A stretch of DNA of 64,000 bases from Cubamyces lactineus (GCA_022376465.1 JACDTU010000016.1:682001-746000); one strand, 5' to 3'; counted from the first letter of the stretch, positions 12,311 through 24,810 are shown. Numbers and translations are program-made. The notes: generated from the letters alone by a model not told the origin.

Positions 12311-13804
12311 TCAGGAGGGGAAGACGCCAGCATTTAGACGCGGCGTCCCAACGCCAGTGGCCAGCGCAGCCGCCACTTGCCTCGAGGGGAACAACGCCAG
12401 CACCACCACAGCGCTGCGTCTGTCGAGAGGACGCGGCGAAGATCGAGTGCGAGGGCATCACGCGAGCTGCGCGCTCGCGAACCTTGTCGCCCAAGCGGTG
12501 CAGCGCGCGTGGCTTCCGTGATCGATGGTCAACTCCCGGCCTGTGTAGCTCGGACGGTGTACTGCTCGGAGGCCCACGTTGGGCTGTGAGCATGATGGAG
12601 GGGCGTCGAACTCGCCTCGGCTAGCAGCGACAATCGTCTGCAAGACGTCAGGCCAGCGCAGAAGGCAGCTCGGGTCGGTACACAAGAGATAGGCGAGACG
12701 TGCGAACGGACCAGACGGGCAGGCGCCTGGGGACGGCTCGTCTGCCGGGAGAGGCAGGTCTGGATCTGGGAGGTGGGCAGACATGGAAGAGTCGCCCGTG
12801 GCACAACGTGTGGGCAGATGGCTCGATGGCATCAGACACGAAACGCAGCCCTCACAGCTCGAGGAAGATGAAGACGCTGATTTGGGATCAGGCCGCGTCG
12901 ACCGGGCCTGCGCGCTGTACCCCATCCCTCCCCTCCTCAGTCACCAGTGACCGGTGACTGGGGACTGTAGTTTGGAGTAATCGCAGGTACGGTTGTACGG
13001 CAGGGGTCGCACGCCATGCACCGGTGTGCGACTTAGAGTTCGATCGCTTGTGACTGTTACGACGCACGGGAAACACCACGGAGGTGCACCAGCTCATCTT
13101 GGATCCTGCCGCTCCGACTGACGCTGGAGGGCCAGAGGTAGTAGCTCCCGCCGACGTAGCGGATCTGGCGGTGGAAGCGGACAAGATCCATACGACGGCC
13201 ACACATCGCTGGGCGTGCATTGGCAGACGTCGGCAAGCACGGACGGACATAGCGGTGCCAATGACACGGGGCAGCGAAGGAGGAGCGCGGCATGGCTTGC
13301 TGCGGGCGGGAGTACGGAGTGGCGCGGGCGATGTGTGCTGCCCATGTGCGGTTGAAGATGGGATGATTTCGAAGGGACGTAAGGCGGGGACCTGCCTGCC
13401 CGAAGAAGGGAATGCAATCAACCGAGGCGGGATGCACTGAGTGACGGCGACGGGCTGCGGAGCGATGATTGAGTTCGACTCGGAGAACGAGCGCTGCTGA
13501 GGCTGGATGGGCATCAGACAGAAATTAGAATCAGCAGTGAGGCGTGCGACACCGAGGGAGAGGGGAAGCTTCGCGCCGATGGCTTGCTCGGATAGACCAA
13601 GATAGCCCCTTGCCTCTTTTCTTTTCTTGAAGAGAGACGGTTACGGATCGCATCATGCGCTGCGGATGGGCAACAGCCGTTTACGTTGGACATTGGCGAG
13701 CGTCCGGGAAGAGCCAGAGGAGGAGCTGGTGGCGACGTGAGTGCTAACTGACGTGCCAGATCGGGGGGAGCACGTCGCAGTCGTCGATGGAATCTGGCAC
13801 GCAT
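12311..13804 (-). CDS. orphan protein, about 406 aa, 4 exons
   Basis: Exons 13804-13553, 13502-13068, 12907-12483 and 12419-12311 join in phase to 407 codons. Introns are 50, 160 and 63 nt with canonical ends, and the first contains a CTGAT branch-like site. The N-terminus is Arg-rich and Pro-rich. The second exon starts PQQRSFSESNSII and is Pro/Ser-rich. The third begins with a six-Ser run and contains a more hydrophobic, probably folded stretch (FARLAYLLCTDPSCLLRWP). The C-terminus is VVVLALFPSRQVAAALATG. No family is recognised. The consistency of four exons argues for a real gene, but the long second intron could hide another arrangement. Confidence 0.5.
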
Positions 13805-14614
13805 CACCGCTGGCAGAGAGCGGGAATATCAGGTACGATATAACTCATTACGCCCGGCCACAGCTTATCACAGCGACCCTGACCGGTGCTTTTGCCCAGC
13901 TGATGGGCGTCTCCCGCCCTGCGCCGGATGGCAGAGGAGCTCGTCAGTGGTCGGTGGGAACGATCAGTGAACCCAAGTGTGTGCACGCTGATGGCTGATG
14001 GGCGCGGCCGGGTACAGTATTACTTACTCGCATTCCTTGGAGTCTGATCTCGAGGAGTGATATTCTGAATCGCCGGCCACACGGTTCACGCCGGACTGAT
14101 GGCTTTCTGGCATGCATCGAAGGTGGATTGGCGGCAGAAATGCAGCGTTCGCGGTGCATGGATGGTTTGACAAACGGCCATTGCCCCTGGCTGGCTCTCG
14201 GGGGACTGGGAGGAGATCGGCGAAAGAGGACGCGCGGACTTGGGGATTGCGTCGGCGACTGAACAATGAAAAGGGGAATTGATGGGGCTGATGGGAATGC
14301 CATATTGGGAGTGTGGGATTTGACCGCCGTGAAATTGTTTTGCGGAAGGGATTGATGTGAGAGCGTGCTGGTTCGGGTGTAGCTATGCGTGTGCTGGTAT
14401 CGACAGCGGCGAGATTGGGAGAGGGTGAGCGTCTTGTCCTTGTTCTCCCTTTGCCTCTTTGCTAACCAGGCTCCAAAACATTTCCATCGCTGCCCTCAAC
14501 CTTACCTCCCCATCCCCTGGTTCTTTTCCCCTCCGTGATCTCTTTCTCATCACTCGTCCATCGTCTTCCCGCACAGCTCCCCAAGGACAGCCTTCTTCGT
14601 CCAGCGTCCCCGTC
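13805..14614. other. intergenic, divergent promoter region
   Basis: This DNA is shared between the 5' ends of the minus-strand orphan ending at 13804 and the GATA-factor gene starting at 14615. The last 100 nt before the GATA start are CT-rich, as is usual upstream of fungal start sites. No discrete site was assigned. Confidence 0.5.
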
Positions 14615-16742
14615 ATGGACAGGCCGTGCGTGTCTCCTTGTATATATACCGCTCCTATCACCTCTCACCATCATCATATCAACAGCCACTCTCCTCTCCC
14701 GGACGCCCCGTCCCGCGACCACCACCTCCCGCCTAGATCCCCATCGCCGCCCCCGCAGCACCAGTATCAACACCACCCTCCCCATCCCGTGTCCACACAC
14801 TCCTACTCGCAGCACTCCCACCCCTCCGACGTCCAGCACGCGTACCACCACGCCCACAGCGCGTACCAGGACTACCCCCGACCCGACAGCCGTCTCTCCG
14901 ACTCGCGTCTGCTGCCCCCTCCGTCCAGTACCGCCTCGGCAAGACAGTCCGGATCGCCCGCAAACAGCAGCGAAGAAGCCACGCCGCCCGCGTCTCCGCC
15001 CCACAAACGGTTCAAGCACGAGACTTCTGACGCGAACACGAACGGGAACTCGCATCCTCACTCGCATTCGACGCACTCGCACTCGCATTCGAATTCGCTC
15101 CCGCCGCCGTTCTCGTGTCACGTCGATCAGCGCTGGGTGCGTGTCCCGTCCGTCATAGGTGGTGATTGCATTCCGCTGCTAACGTCCCATCTCCGATCAC
15201 CTTTCTGTCCTTTCTCGTCCGCTTGCCGGGGTCTGCAGCATTACTCCCACGCACCCTACCCCCAATCCTTCTATCCGTATCCGTATCATCATCAAAACAT
15301 GCCCCATCGCGTCGAGGACATGAATGTCGACCGGTCATTAAGGTTCGCATCGCCTCCGTTCTTGTATAAGAACGCCCGTCAACTATAACACTCCCACAGC
15401 CATCGCTCTGACGGCCACACCCAGTATCAGTTCATGCCCTCCCACCCCACCCCTCCCCCCATCGCCACCCTCCATCATTCGCCCGCTTTGTCCGCCTCGT
15501 CCCTCGAGAGCAACTCCATCTCGCCCTCTCCTCCGGTATGCCTCCCTTTGCCGCCCGTCCTTGATCCTTTCCCACCCTTTGACGCCTTCAATATCTTTAT
15601 AGGTCACCCAGCCGTCCACCCCTTACTACTCTCACCCGGTCCAGGCCCACTCCATGAACCAAGCCCCGCCCTACCCCTACCAGCCTAACGGCGCCATGCC
15701 CCGCTACGCTGACGAGGCCTCCGCTTCTGCGTACGGGGCCCCTCCCCATGGCGTCCCTCTCGCGACCCGCAACATTCGCCCCACGATCGTCGCTGCGCAG
15801 CCCTATCCTGGGCAGGCCAGCTACATCATCCACACGGACGATGCCAACACCAAGTTGAGCGACCGCGTCCGCCGAAAATGCTACAACTGCCGCACCACCG
15901 ACACCTCGACCTGGCGGCGGTCGAGTCTCACCCCGGGCAAAGTGGTAAGCCGTCATACGTACTTCTCGTGAGGCGCTTTGGACGTCAGGTCGCTCATTGT
16001 CGATTCTCCTCCTTCGCATCGATGCGCACAGCTCTGCAACAAGTGCGGCCTGTTTGAGCGGACCCACTCCCGTCCGCGCCCAGAACAGTTTCCCCCGAAA
16101 AGGGGCCCGGTCGTGCCCGTGAATCAGTTCAAGCAGCACCGGAACACGCCCCCTCCGTCGCATGCGCATGCTTCTGCTGCTCAGCAACAGCAGCAAGCGG
16201 CGGCGGCTCAGCAGCAAGGACAGAGGCTCCCGCCGATGTCGACGCATATGCTGCCCCCGCACCACTACTCCCACCCATCGCTCTCCCACCCCTCGCTCTC
16301 TCCGCTCATGGCTGCCCGCTCTGCGGACCCGCAGCAGTATCGCGGGAGTGGGGTCACCGAGATAGGCGCGCTTTTGAATGGCCCGCAGGATGGCCAGGCG
16401 AAGGACGGCGCCGGCTCGTCGTCTGGCGCGCCTTCCGCGGGCGGCTCTCCTCAGCAGTCGCACCAGCAGGTGTCGCAGGAGCAGCAAGAGCAGCCGCAGC
16501 AACAGACACAAAGCTTGAAACGCCCTGCATCCCCTCTGGAGAGGCAGCACCAGCCGCCGCCTCCACCGCAGATGCAGCAGGAAACGATTCAGCAGCAGCA
16601 ACAACAACAACAGCAGCACCAATCGTCCGCTCAGTCGTCCCCGCAATTACCTCCTGCGACGACGAACGGGGGTAGCCCAAAGGGCAGCCCGCGAACGGGC
16701 GTCGAGCGGCGGGACGCGCCGACGTATCGCGCAAGCAACTAG
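14615..16742 (+). CDS. GATA-type zinc-finger transcription factor
   Basis: Six exons (14615-14625, 14686-15136, 15239-15342, 15400-15535, 15603-15944, 16032-16742) join in phase to 584 residues. A single GATA finger spans residues 327-353 (C327-x2-C330-x19-C350-x2-C353) with WRRSSLTPGK and a basic tail (RTHSRPRP...PPKR). An intron falls just before the second Cys pair. The 19-residue loop differs from the usual 17 or 18. The N-terminus is His/Pro/Ser-rich with HSHSHS runs and the C-terminus Gln/Pro-rich with poly-Gln, typical of activation regions. The first coding exon is only 11 nt; an alternative is that translation reads through 14626-14685. Targets cannot be inferred. DNA binding to GATA sites is expected from the family. 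Confidence 0.9.
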
Positions 16743-18335
16743 GAGGCTTAGAATGAGATGATTAACAGCCCGAGGGGATCGTCGTCGCCGTCGGACGTCA
16801 CTACCACCACTTCCGTTGCCGTCAATTCTGCTGTATTTATCGTGTATTTTTTGTTCTCGCCCTTCCCTCTGCCAATGCGCCTGCCCTGCCTAGATCCGGC
16901 GTGTGTGCGTCCCCCTCTTCCTGCCCGTACGCCCAATCGCGTCCTCGTCTCGTTTCGTCGATCGTGTATCCCTTACTGCCGTTCATCGTCCGCTCGTCGT
17001 TCACCCGTCCGCCATTTCCCCGCCTGATCCGGTCGCAGCGGCAGAGGCTCCCCCAAAGGGCGCGTGCGACGGCGCTCCGCCAGCCGCTCGTCGACCCCGC
17101 CGCTATCTCGGACGCTACGCCTCCCGACCCCGCTTTCTTGTGCGACAGCGGCCCCGAGCAGTGGCGCTGACGTTCTCCCGCTCGGGAGCGGGGAGCAGGG
17201 AGCAGGGAGCAGCCGCAGAGCCGGGTGGGCTGCACGGGTATTCGCGCTAGTCGTGTTGGGAACGAACGATGCCGTTCTTGGGTCTCTTTCATCTCATCTC
17301 CATCGCCTCCGTACGTCTTCTCCCGTCCCCAGCCCCCTCCTTCTCTCTCTCCCTTCGCCTTTCCCCGGCTGTGCGCATTTACACCTGTCCGCCCCCCTCC
17401 ATCCATATCCGTATCCCCTGTCCGTGTTCGTTGCTGCAGACTGTATCGCTTCGCGTTCTTGTCGCTTTCTTGGTTCACCCGTAATTGCTGCAATGCTATA
17501 AATTTCAACTCGTCTACCGCCCCCCCCCTTTTCTGTGTTCCCTTTTCTGTGTCCTCATCCTGCGCATGAGCACCACCTCTATATCGCTTGTCACTCCAGT
17601 GTTGCTTCGGTCGTCACTTTGTTCCGCGGGGTCGTCGAGTCGCCGTTTGTGTCTCCCTACTACTACTACTAGTCTACTCTATGCTTGTTTCTCGTCTCTC
17701 TCCATCTACTGCTGCCCATCGTGTCCTCTTGTCCTCGCTGAATCCTCTGCCGCCTATACTAAACTATACTCTGCAAGTTATCCTACTATGCTAGCGCTAC
17801 GTATTCTGCACCACTGCCGAATTCTAGCCGAACATTTAGGGAACGGCGCTGTGCACGAGCTCATGGCTACTTTAAGCCTCAGGCCTGAATGCCCGGTTTC
17901 AGTCTGGCCGCGAACGATATACGTGAGCGGCGCTCAACGCTTATGATTGGCTTCGGATGCTATCTAGAGATGGTGAATTCAGTCAGACCAAGTACGTATG
18001 CACCCACGGGCTATGATGCATGATGAATGAATTGGATGAATAGTATAATATGGCTTCCGCTTCCCCTCCTGCCAGCTGCTCGAGTAAGCAAGTGCAAGAC
18101 CCTGATGTTCACGGTCCACGGGCCCACGGCTGCAGTACTTCCGCTGTCTAAGAATCAAAATCAGGCGGCTGCACACTGGCATACGAGATCTAGCCTGTCA
18201 CGGTCGTACGTCCTCCCGCATCCGCCGAGCGCGCGCGCGAGCTTCCGCCCAGTTACTGCGACAGTGCGACGTGTCTTCCCGGCCTTCCTCATGATTCTGA
18301 ATTCTGGAAGGGCCCGCTGGGTATTTCGTTGATTC
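16743..18335. other. 3' region of the GATA-factor gene
   Basis: This is T/C-rich sequence on the plus strand with open frames in all phases, as expected for such composition. None has credible codon use or a domain. A short CTA microsatellite occurs near 17661-17675. Confidence 0.5.
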
Positions 18336-19222
18336 ATGAATTCGTGTTCTATACAGGTTCTATCATCAGCAGCAGGAGCAGCGCTCGCCGCCTCCCACCC
18401 GCTCGGTGCTTGGATGAGCCCTCGACTTCCTCCCGTAGCCCGGCGTCGATTGGGAACCGCGCCACATCCGACTCAATTTGTGGTGCAGCATGGAGTTTCC
18501 GCAGGGACGGGTTCGGCGAAGCCCACTGGCCCAGACTGGTCGACGTGCAGTCGACGTCTCCCGCGCGGTGTTCCTTCTACCTTCTAGGACGTCGATGTCA
18601 CGGTCGACTTGATGGGCGCGCGCCGCCCACCTGGTGCGTACAGGGGTGGCCGAGGCCGTGCCGTGCGTGCACGAGTACTGAGTACCGAGTATTGAGTTCT
18701 TGCCCTCAGGATATCACCCGTTGAACTTCTATAAGCCTTCGACAAACCGGGCGCGCATGCCCACTTCGATGCAACACCGCCCGCTGCATTATAGGCTTCG
18801 AGCTCGAGCCCGCACCCACGGAGGGAGGCAACGCCCGGGTGTCGACAGAGAATCCACGAGTATCGATGCTAGGATCCTGGGAACCCTATATCGCGACTGC
18901 CGCTGACGCGCCCGTCGACGTCGCCGGCGTCCATTGTGGCGAATCGAGCCGAGGGTACGAGCTGCGATAGACATGCGACACAGGCTCATGGAGCCCTTTT
19001 GAAGCCTGGGGTTACCGCGCGGACTCAGCATTCGCCGGCACTCATCAGCAACTTCGCGTTTCTAGCTCAAGCTGCAGCTCCACGGCAGCACCGTCTGGTC
19101 AGGCTCGCTGAATGATACGAGGTGACAAAGAGCGCCAACATGCCAGGGCGTCCTGCTGACTGATTGGACCGCCGGGACTGGGAAGAATTTATCGGTTCGC
19201 GCCGCGATTTTGCCCTTTACGC
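18336..19222. other. gene-poor, one marginal open frame
   Basis: An intronless ATG frame at 18336-18587 (+, 83 codons, Ala/Pro/Arg-rich) is the only candidate. It has no recognised features and may be chance. Confidence 0.3.
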
Positions 19223-19507
19223 ATGTTACGCATGAGTGCCAGTGCATGGGAAGTGGTATCAACATTCCGCGGAAGGCACGCATCATCACCGATCAAACCA
19301 CAAGCAAAACAGTGCTGCAGATCGCTCACGCCTCACGACAGGAATTATAACTCAGGCCTCCCCCCTTCCCCAGCGCGCGTCAAGAGTGGCTGGCCGCGGC
19401 ATGATTGCGAATTAGGCCCTTTCCGAACGAAGCGCACTGCGCTCAGGTGGCAGCGCCGCCAGGAAAATACCCCCTCGAAGCCTGATGGAACGTTGCAGAA
19501 CTTCTAG
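19223..19507 (+). CDS. possible small orphan ORF, 94 aa
   Basis: This is an intronless frame from ATG 19223 to TAG 19507, mixed in composition with Lys/Arg/Gln clusters in its second half. No signal peptide or domain is visible. It is reported only because the frame is ATG-initiated and not obviously low complexity. Confidence 0.22.
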   Translation: MLRMSASAWEVVSTFRGRHASSPIKPQAKQCCRSLTPHDRNYNSGLPPSPARVKSGWPRHDCELGPFRTKRTALRWQRRQENTPSKPDGTLQNF

Positions 19508-20348
19508 ACGGCACCTGGATCCCTGGATACCAGACGTGAGCAGTACCTCATATTCAACGTTGCTGATGACCATATTCTCCGACCTAGGAGTCTGGGAGCC
19601 TGGGACTCGGAGGATGCCATCTCGCGACTTTGCCGCCGCCCAAGTGACGCTGTGAATTCATTGCCCACTGTGCATGTATGGAGGCTACAGCTACCCAGGC
19701 CATCACCGCTACGATGCAGGCGAGGGACCTTCCTTCCACTCGCCACTTGTGCTCCCCGTGCTACTCGTCACTGTTAGCCGCGGCTTTAGCGAACGCCACA
19801 ACGCCGCCGGAGTTCGCGTACGGCGCGCGGAGGCGGCGTCCACACGCGCACCCCGGAGAGGCGCCTGGCGCCGCCGCGGCGCTGATGCGCCGATGGCGAA
19901 TTCGAGTAAGTAACGAGTTTTGAAAATCGTGCTGTGTGCCCGGCGCGATGCGCCGCCCTCCGCGTCGCTCTCGGAGTTGTGCGCATCGCGAGAAAAAAAA
20001 GGTGCCACAGCCTGAGCGGCACTACGGATTTCGACCGCATTCGGCTGATGTTTCCCTTGTGGCAGGACCGTGCGGTTGTGCAGTCCTGCCGCTTTGTCAG
20101 GCAAGAGTCTACTTTGGACGTGCAGCGCACGCACGACCGCAGCCAGCGGGATCGAGACGCCGGGAGGGGGTCGTAATGATTAATCGTGCTGCGGCCATTC
20201 CGGCATTTTGATCCTTCGTGCCGCCCTCGTCGAGCCCTCCGACTTGTCGCCGCCCGCGCGGTTCTCCGCTTCCATCACCGTCGCCGCCGTCGTCTCCAGG
20301 GGGTCGAGTCGCAATATGACTCCAGGCGTGTTACGGTCTGATCCCTTT

Positions 20349-20382
<34 letters not shown>

Positions 20383-21529
20383 GGTACGTCTCTGCCAGCG
20401 CCTGCCACTGCACGTCCATTGAGAGCTCACCGCGCTTGCAGTGGCATGACTGCACAAGCACTGGCAGAAGTGGACGAGAAAAATTCCAGCGGACGTTCGG
20501 CACGCGGCTGCCTTGGGTCTGAGGCAAGTCAACCTTCTCGGACGGATGGATTTTGATCGTTGAACGTCGGAAGGCAGGGTCCACTGCGCGGAGGGTGCCT
20601 GCGCCCATGTGGAGGCCCGTCGTTCTATGGGCGCCGGCGCGCTGCTTGAGCTTCTTGGTCCGGCCGGTCGTTTTCTAGGCTGAAAAATTGATGGCCGCCC
20701 GCTCGGCCTTGTTCCTTGCAGCGAGATACACTGTAGCAACGTCTGCCCACGTACTGACGCGACTCTGGCTTCAGCTTCGACGCGCTCTGCTGGCACGAAG
20801 ACCGGGCACTGTTCTCGCTGTACTCATCGGCAGCGTTCTAGGCGCACAGATGCAGCTGCGGCTGCGTCCGAGTCATTGTTGCGTCCGGACGTACATATGT
20901 ATCACTAGCAGCTGGCAGGTGAGCTCTGCATGCCCACCGGAAGATGCCCGCTGCTCGACGCGCTTCATCGAACGACACGCGGAACACCTCCAAAACGCCA
21001 GAACAACAATAACACTTGGAGGTACCGGCGATGGACGAGCTGCATATCGAGGCGCGACCGCTCCGCGGCATGACATGCGGTTCCCGGGCACTCGCACACC
21101 GCCTGGAACGCCTTCGCCGCCCGGAAAACAATCGCACTGGCACTCAACGCGCGCACATACCCGCAGATCTCCTCCGGATGACACGTCGATGACGACTGAG
21201 TACGCTTCAAGGTGCCAGCTCGACGTGTGGACGAGAAGTGATAGAACCACGCACGTCGGGACGGCGGCGGCGTCTCGGAACTTATCACCATTGACGGTTC
21301 CACCTATCACGCCCGGCGGTGCCACGCACGTCACAGCTCACAACGCACAGTTCGCAGCCCGTACGCCGTCAGACAGACACCCAGAACGGCCAGCGATCAC
21401 TGGCCGCTGGCAGGGGGGCAGGTCGCAGGTCGCAGGTCGCATTGGGTCCGACTGGGAGAAGGGAAGCAGTAGCCGCGTCCACAGGGCGCCGCTAGGCAGT
21501 CCTTACTGGATCCGTGACGGCGGGTGAGT
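19508..21529. other. gene-poor region with competing open frames
   Basis: It holds the 30-T tract described separately and overlapping open frames at about 20690-21527 (+, no ATG at its 5' limit) and 20873-21334 (-, hydrophobic and Cys-rich but also without ATG at its limit). No domain is seen and I cannot call a gene. Confidence 0.35.
20351..20380 (+). repeat. 30-nt pure T homopolymer
   Basis: Exactly 30 consecutive T on the plus strand, i.e. poly(A) on the minus strand. This could be an insertion remnant of a retroposed transcript or an ordinary homopolymer. No flanking target duplication was obvious. Confidence 0.95.
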
Positions 21530-22285
21530 TCAATATCGCCTCGCAGGGCCATCAGCGTACTCATGCCTATCACTCTGCCTTCCAGGCTTCCCACCGCGCG
21601 GGCTCGCGTGCGTCTGCGGACAACGCCAGCATCCAGCCAGCGGGACGTCATATTCGTCCTGGGCGGCTGGGCGGCTGCAGGGGCGGTCCCTCGCGGCCTC
21701 TCGGTGCCGTGCATTTTGGGTGGTCCCAGATGCGCTGGACTGGATCTGTAGCCTCGACGGACCACGGTAGACGGTCGCTTGCAATGAAATACGACAAGCG
21801 CGACGGCTCCGGTGTCTGCGGGAGACAGTTTTGTGTGCTGCGAGCGCCACAGGTGGTTGAGAGCAATCCGACTGGGCCCGGTCGCATAAACTCTCCTGGG
21901 ATGTCGTCTTGACGGTGAGTGGGTGCCGGACAGGTCGAGCTCGGCGTAGCATATGGCTAATGTACATCAACGCGCTCTGCAAGCCGGTTAGCCTCAGTCC
22001 AAGGCTTCCGGGACTGCATGACGTGCGCACCAGTGGCAGGCAATGGACTCGAACAGATGACAAAACCATACGTGCCACCGTCAGCCAGCTGTGAAGCAAA
22101 ATGTACGTTAAGCTCACTTCCGTGCCGTGCACGCGCAGTACGTCAACCGACCCGCGTCGTCGTTTGGACAGGCATATCCATGTCCCGACGGAGTGCCGGG
22201 CAGCACTGTGCTGGATGAAAAGCTGTGTCGCCTCCCACAGTCGCCGACTGAGAGGCGCATCAATGTGATGGCCCAGTGTACCCAT
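21530..22285 (-). CDS. possible orphan ORF, 251 aa, intronless
   Basis: ATG at 22285 opens 251 codons without interruption, unusual for this intron-dense genome. The N-terminal half has a hydrophobic stretch (VSLTYILLHSWLTVARMVL) and the C-terminal half is Arg/Ser-rich. No family is recognised. The long frame in GC-rich DNA could be chance, or introns may be hidden in it. Confidence 0.3.
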   Translation of the reverse strand: MGTLGHHIDAPLSRRLWEATQLFIQHSAARHSVGTWICLSKRRRGSVDVLRVHGTEVSLTYILLHSWLTVARMVLSSVRVHCLPLVRTSCSPGSLGLRLTGLQSALMYISHMLRRARPVRHPLTVKTTSQESLCDRAQSDCSQPPVALAAHKTVSRRHRSRRACRISLQATVYRGPSRLQIQSSASGTTQNARHREAARDRPCSRPAAQDEYDVPLAGCWRCPQTHASPRGGKPGRQSDRHEYADGPARRY

Positions 22286-24420
22286 ACGACGCCGCTGCCT
22301 TGAACAGTGAGTACCGCGGCGGAGCGATGATCAAACAAACGTGCAGGGAACGCGTCGGCGGGGTACGGCAAGGCCAGCGTCGGGTTCGTGAGTCGAGTAG
22401 ATCATTTCCATTCCTCAGGATCTCAGCGGAGAGATGATTTAGGTTTAGGTCGTCTGGTTGCCTCAGAACGTGGGCACCTCGGCGAGGCCTGGACGGTGAT
22501 TCTATCGTCCCGGGCACAGTCGAATCGGAGAGGGCGCCGGTCGAGCGTGCGAGGTGCCGTCAACGGTCAAGGAAGGTACGAAGGCGAGGAAGCCCAGAAG
22601 GCGTCCCACACCGCGCGCACTCAGGGTCGATGGGCTGGATATGGTCAGATGCACGCACTGGGCGGCGACGGCGTATCACGCGGACGCACTGTGGGCAGCC
22701 TGCGCCGAGCTGCGGGGCGTGTGCGGCCAATGGGGGAATGGTGTATACGGTCCTGCGTGATGGGTCGGACTGGGAGCGTGATCCCTGGAGGGCCTGGGCG
22801 GCGTGCTTCGCTGCTTCGGCATCGTTCTGTGTTCATTTACCAAGTCTCCACGGAGGTCCGATAGGCTCTGCGTGCAGGCTGCAGGAAGCGCGCCTGCTCG
22901 TCTCGGACGCAGGCCTTGTCGCGCGAATGATCCTTCGTTTCCGCCGTGGGTGGAGGGGCATGGTCCGGACGACGCAGACAAGGACTTCGTGCAATGATCT
23001 CCGCGCGTGTGCATATCATCGCTATGAATGCGTTCATTGTCACTTCAAGGCATTGATCGTCGTGCGGCGCGGTGCTGACCACTTGACAAATGACCACAAG
23101 GCATCGATGACTGTCGTTGCCTGATTTCAGGATTTCGCGATAGCACCAATTTCAATGCATTGTGGACTAGTGTGGACCAGATACCAGGCTTACCTGTTTC
23201 AGCCAAGACCCGTGCCGGTTACTCGTCTATCCGGGTCCGACTTTCCAGTGCCAGTGTCGCGTCTGAGCTAGCCGTGTTCCCTCGGGCACGTCCTGTGATG
23301 CTGGGCTGAGCGTCGTAGCGGATGTAACATTGGTTCCGTGCATGTCACGCTGTGCGATATGCATCAGCACCATCACCCCGCGCTGGTGTGTGGGCCTCCC
23401 GAAAGAGGCATGTCTAAATGAATACTCGATCGCTCCGACGGTGGCGTGGTTTCCCCTGCTGCGCACCACCCGAGCACGTCCGCCATCGGGCCTGATCGAG
23501 CTCCCCCACCCCCATCAGCCCCACTCTGCACGGCACACCACGGCATCATCCTCCACAAAGTCCACATGCGCAAACACGCGCAGAGTCGCTGAGCCTCGCA
23601 GGTGACCACAAGGATCGCAGGTGCTGGCTGTAAACTGTCGCAGTACGAGTTTTGCATCATAATCATCACTGTGCAGGCATTCTTCGCACATGGCGAATTG
23701 GTAAAACTGGTGGAACAGAATAGCTCGTCGTCGTGGAGACCCACATGCATTGATCGCAGGTGGTGAGTGAATACATCGAAGCACGGCACAGACCCACGTA
23801 CGTCCCTGACCTTCAATTTGTGAGAGCGATGTTTGCGATACGCGCAGCGTACCCCCGAATTCGAATTCAATTTTCAAGTTCTAGCTTGCGACCTGCGACG
23901 CTAGCCGGTGCACTTGGATCCTTTCGTCCGCTCCGCGCGTCCAGGCAGGTCTAGCGTCCTCCATGCGCTGTTCGGCAGGCTGCTCGCTGGATCGTCGCAC
24001 GAAGGGTCGTACGCATCGGCTGGGACGCGTTGACGGGTGTCCGTGATTAGCTTCCAACACCGTGTTTCGGTGTGAGCCTGATGCCTGATGGATAGAAGCG
24101 GTGGCAGCTGATATCCGTGAAGCGAAATGTCTCAGCACGGCAGCCCCCGCGTCAAACCACAGAGGACCGAACAGAGCGCGCTCGCCTCCCCGCAAGCCCA
24201 CAAGATCCCGCCAACGTCAACGCCAATGCATGTCGATGAGTAACACGTTCGTCGCATAGGCGCGAGCTCGGGCTAGCCGACGTCGATGTCCACGAGCAGA
24301 CGCGACGTGTGCAGGGCCGCATGGGTGCAGCAGCAACAGGTACGCGATGCCAGCGCGATCCAGTGCAAGCCTCCCCTTCAATCAAATCTCGGAACCCAAT
24401 CCACCTTACCATCAGACCCA
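22286..24420. other. unresolved, small coding-like frames
   Basis: Candidates are a 66-codon ATG frame on the minus strand (22837-23037, Arg/Pro-rich) and a plus-strand Cys-containing frame from about 23340 to 23600 ending at a GTGACC donor-like site. Neither is supported by homology I can recognise. Confidence 0.25.
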
Positions 24421-24810
24421 TCACGCCCGTGCGAAACGATCTGCACGACGAAACACGTCAGCCGGGACGTCCACAACGGGCACCGATGACTCACCGCGCG
24501 CGTCGCGCGCGGGGACCGTGCCGTCGCTGTGCGTGCCGTCGCTGTCAGCGAGCAGCCGAGCGACGTCTTGGAAAGTCGGACTGTCTGGCGTGCGGGATCG
24601 TGCGAGCAGAAGAGTGGAAGAAGGGGCGGGAGAAGGCAGAGATCCGGGAGGGTTGGGAGGGCCGCGCCGCGGCGTTACGTACCGCTGGCTAATCAGGGGA
24701 GCGCGTTTGTAAGAGTCCGTAATGGGCACGAGCGGGAGAGCAGCGACGCCCGAGATCGATGGCGGTGGTGGTGGTGGTGGTGCCACCCTAGCCGAAAGCC
24801 GAATAAGCAT
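24421..24810 (-). CDS. orphan Pro-rich protein, 111-129 aa
   Basis: ATG 24810 opens a frame beginning LIRLSARVA followed by seven Pro residues, the (GGT)n run of the plus strand, then a Pro/Ser/Arg-rich body and a short acidic helix (FQDVARLLADSDG). A near-perfect 54-nt intron (GTGAGT donor, GCTGAC branch site, GTGCAG acceptor) lies in the 3' part. Because it is a multiple of three, the frame and stop (24421-24423) are the same whether or not it is spliced. The presence of all three splice signals supports a real gene. Function is unknown. Confidence 0.45.
   Translation of the reverse strand: MLIRLSARVAPPPPPPPSISGVAALPLVPITDSYKRAPLISQRYVTPRRGPPNPPGSLPSPAPSSTLLLARSRTPDSPTFQDVARLLADSDGTHSDGTVPARDARGESSVPVVDVPADVFRRADRFARA

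Noticed and set aside
15597..16646. 349-codon minus frame over the GATA gene, and the Arg-rich frames 14462-15121
   Set aside because: Arg/Leu-rich shadow of poly-Gln and Pro/His coding sequence on the plus strand; the zinc finger fixes the true strand.
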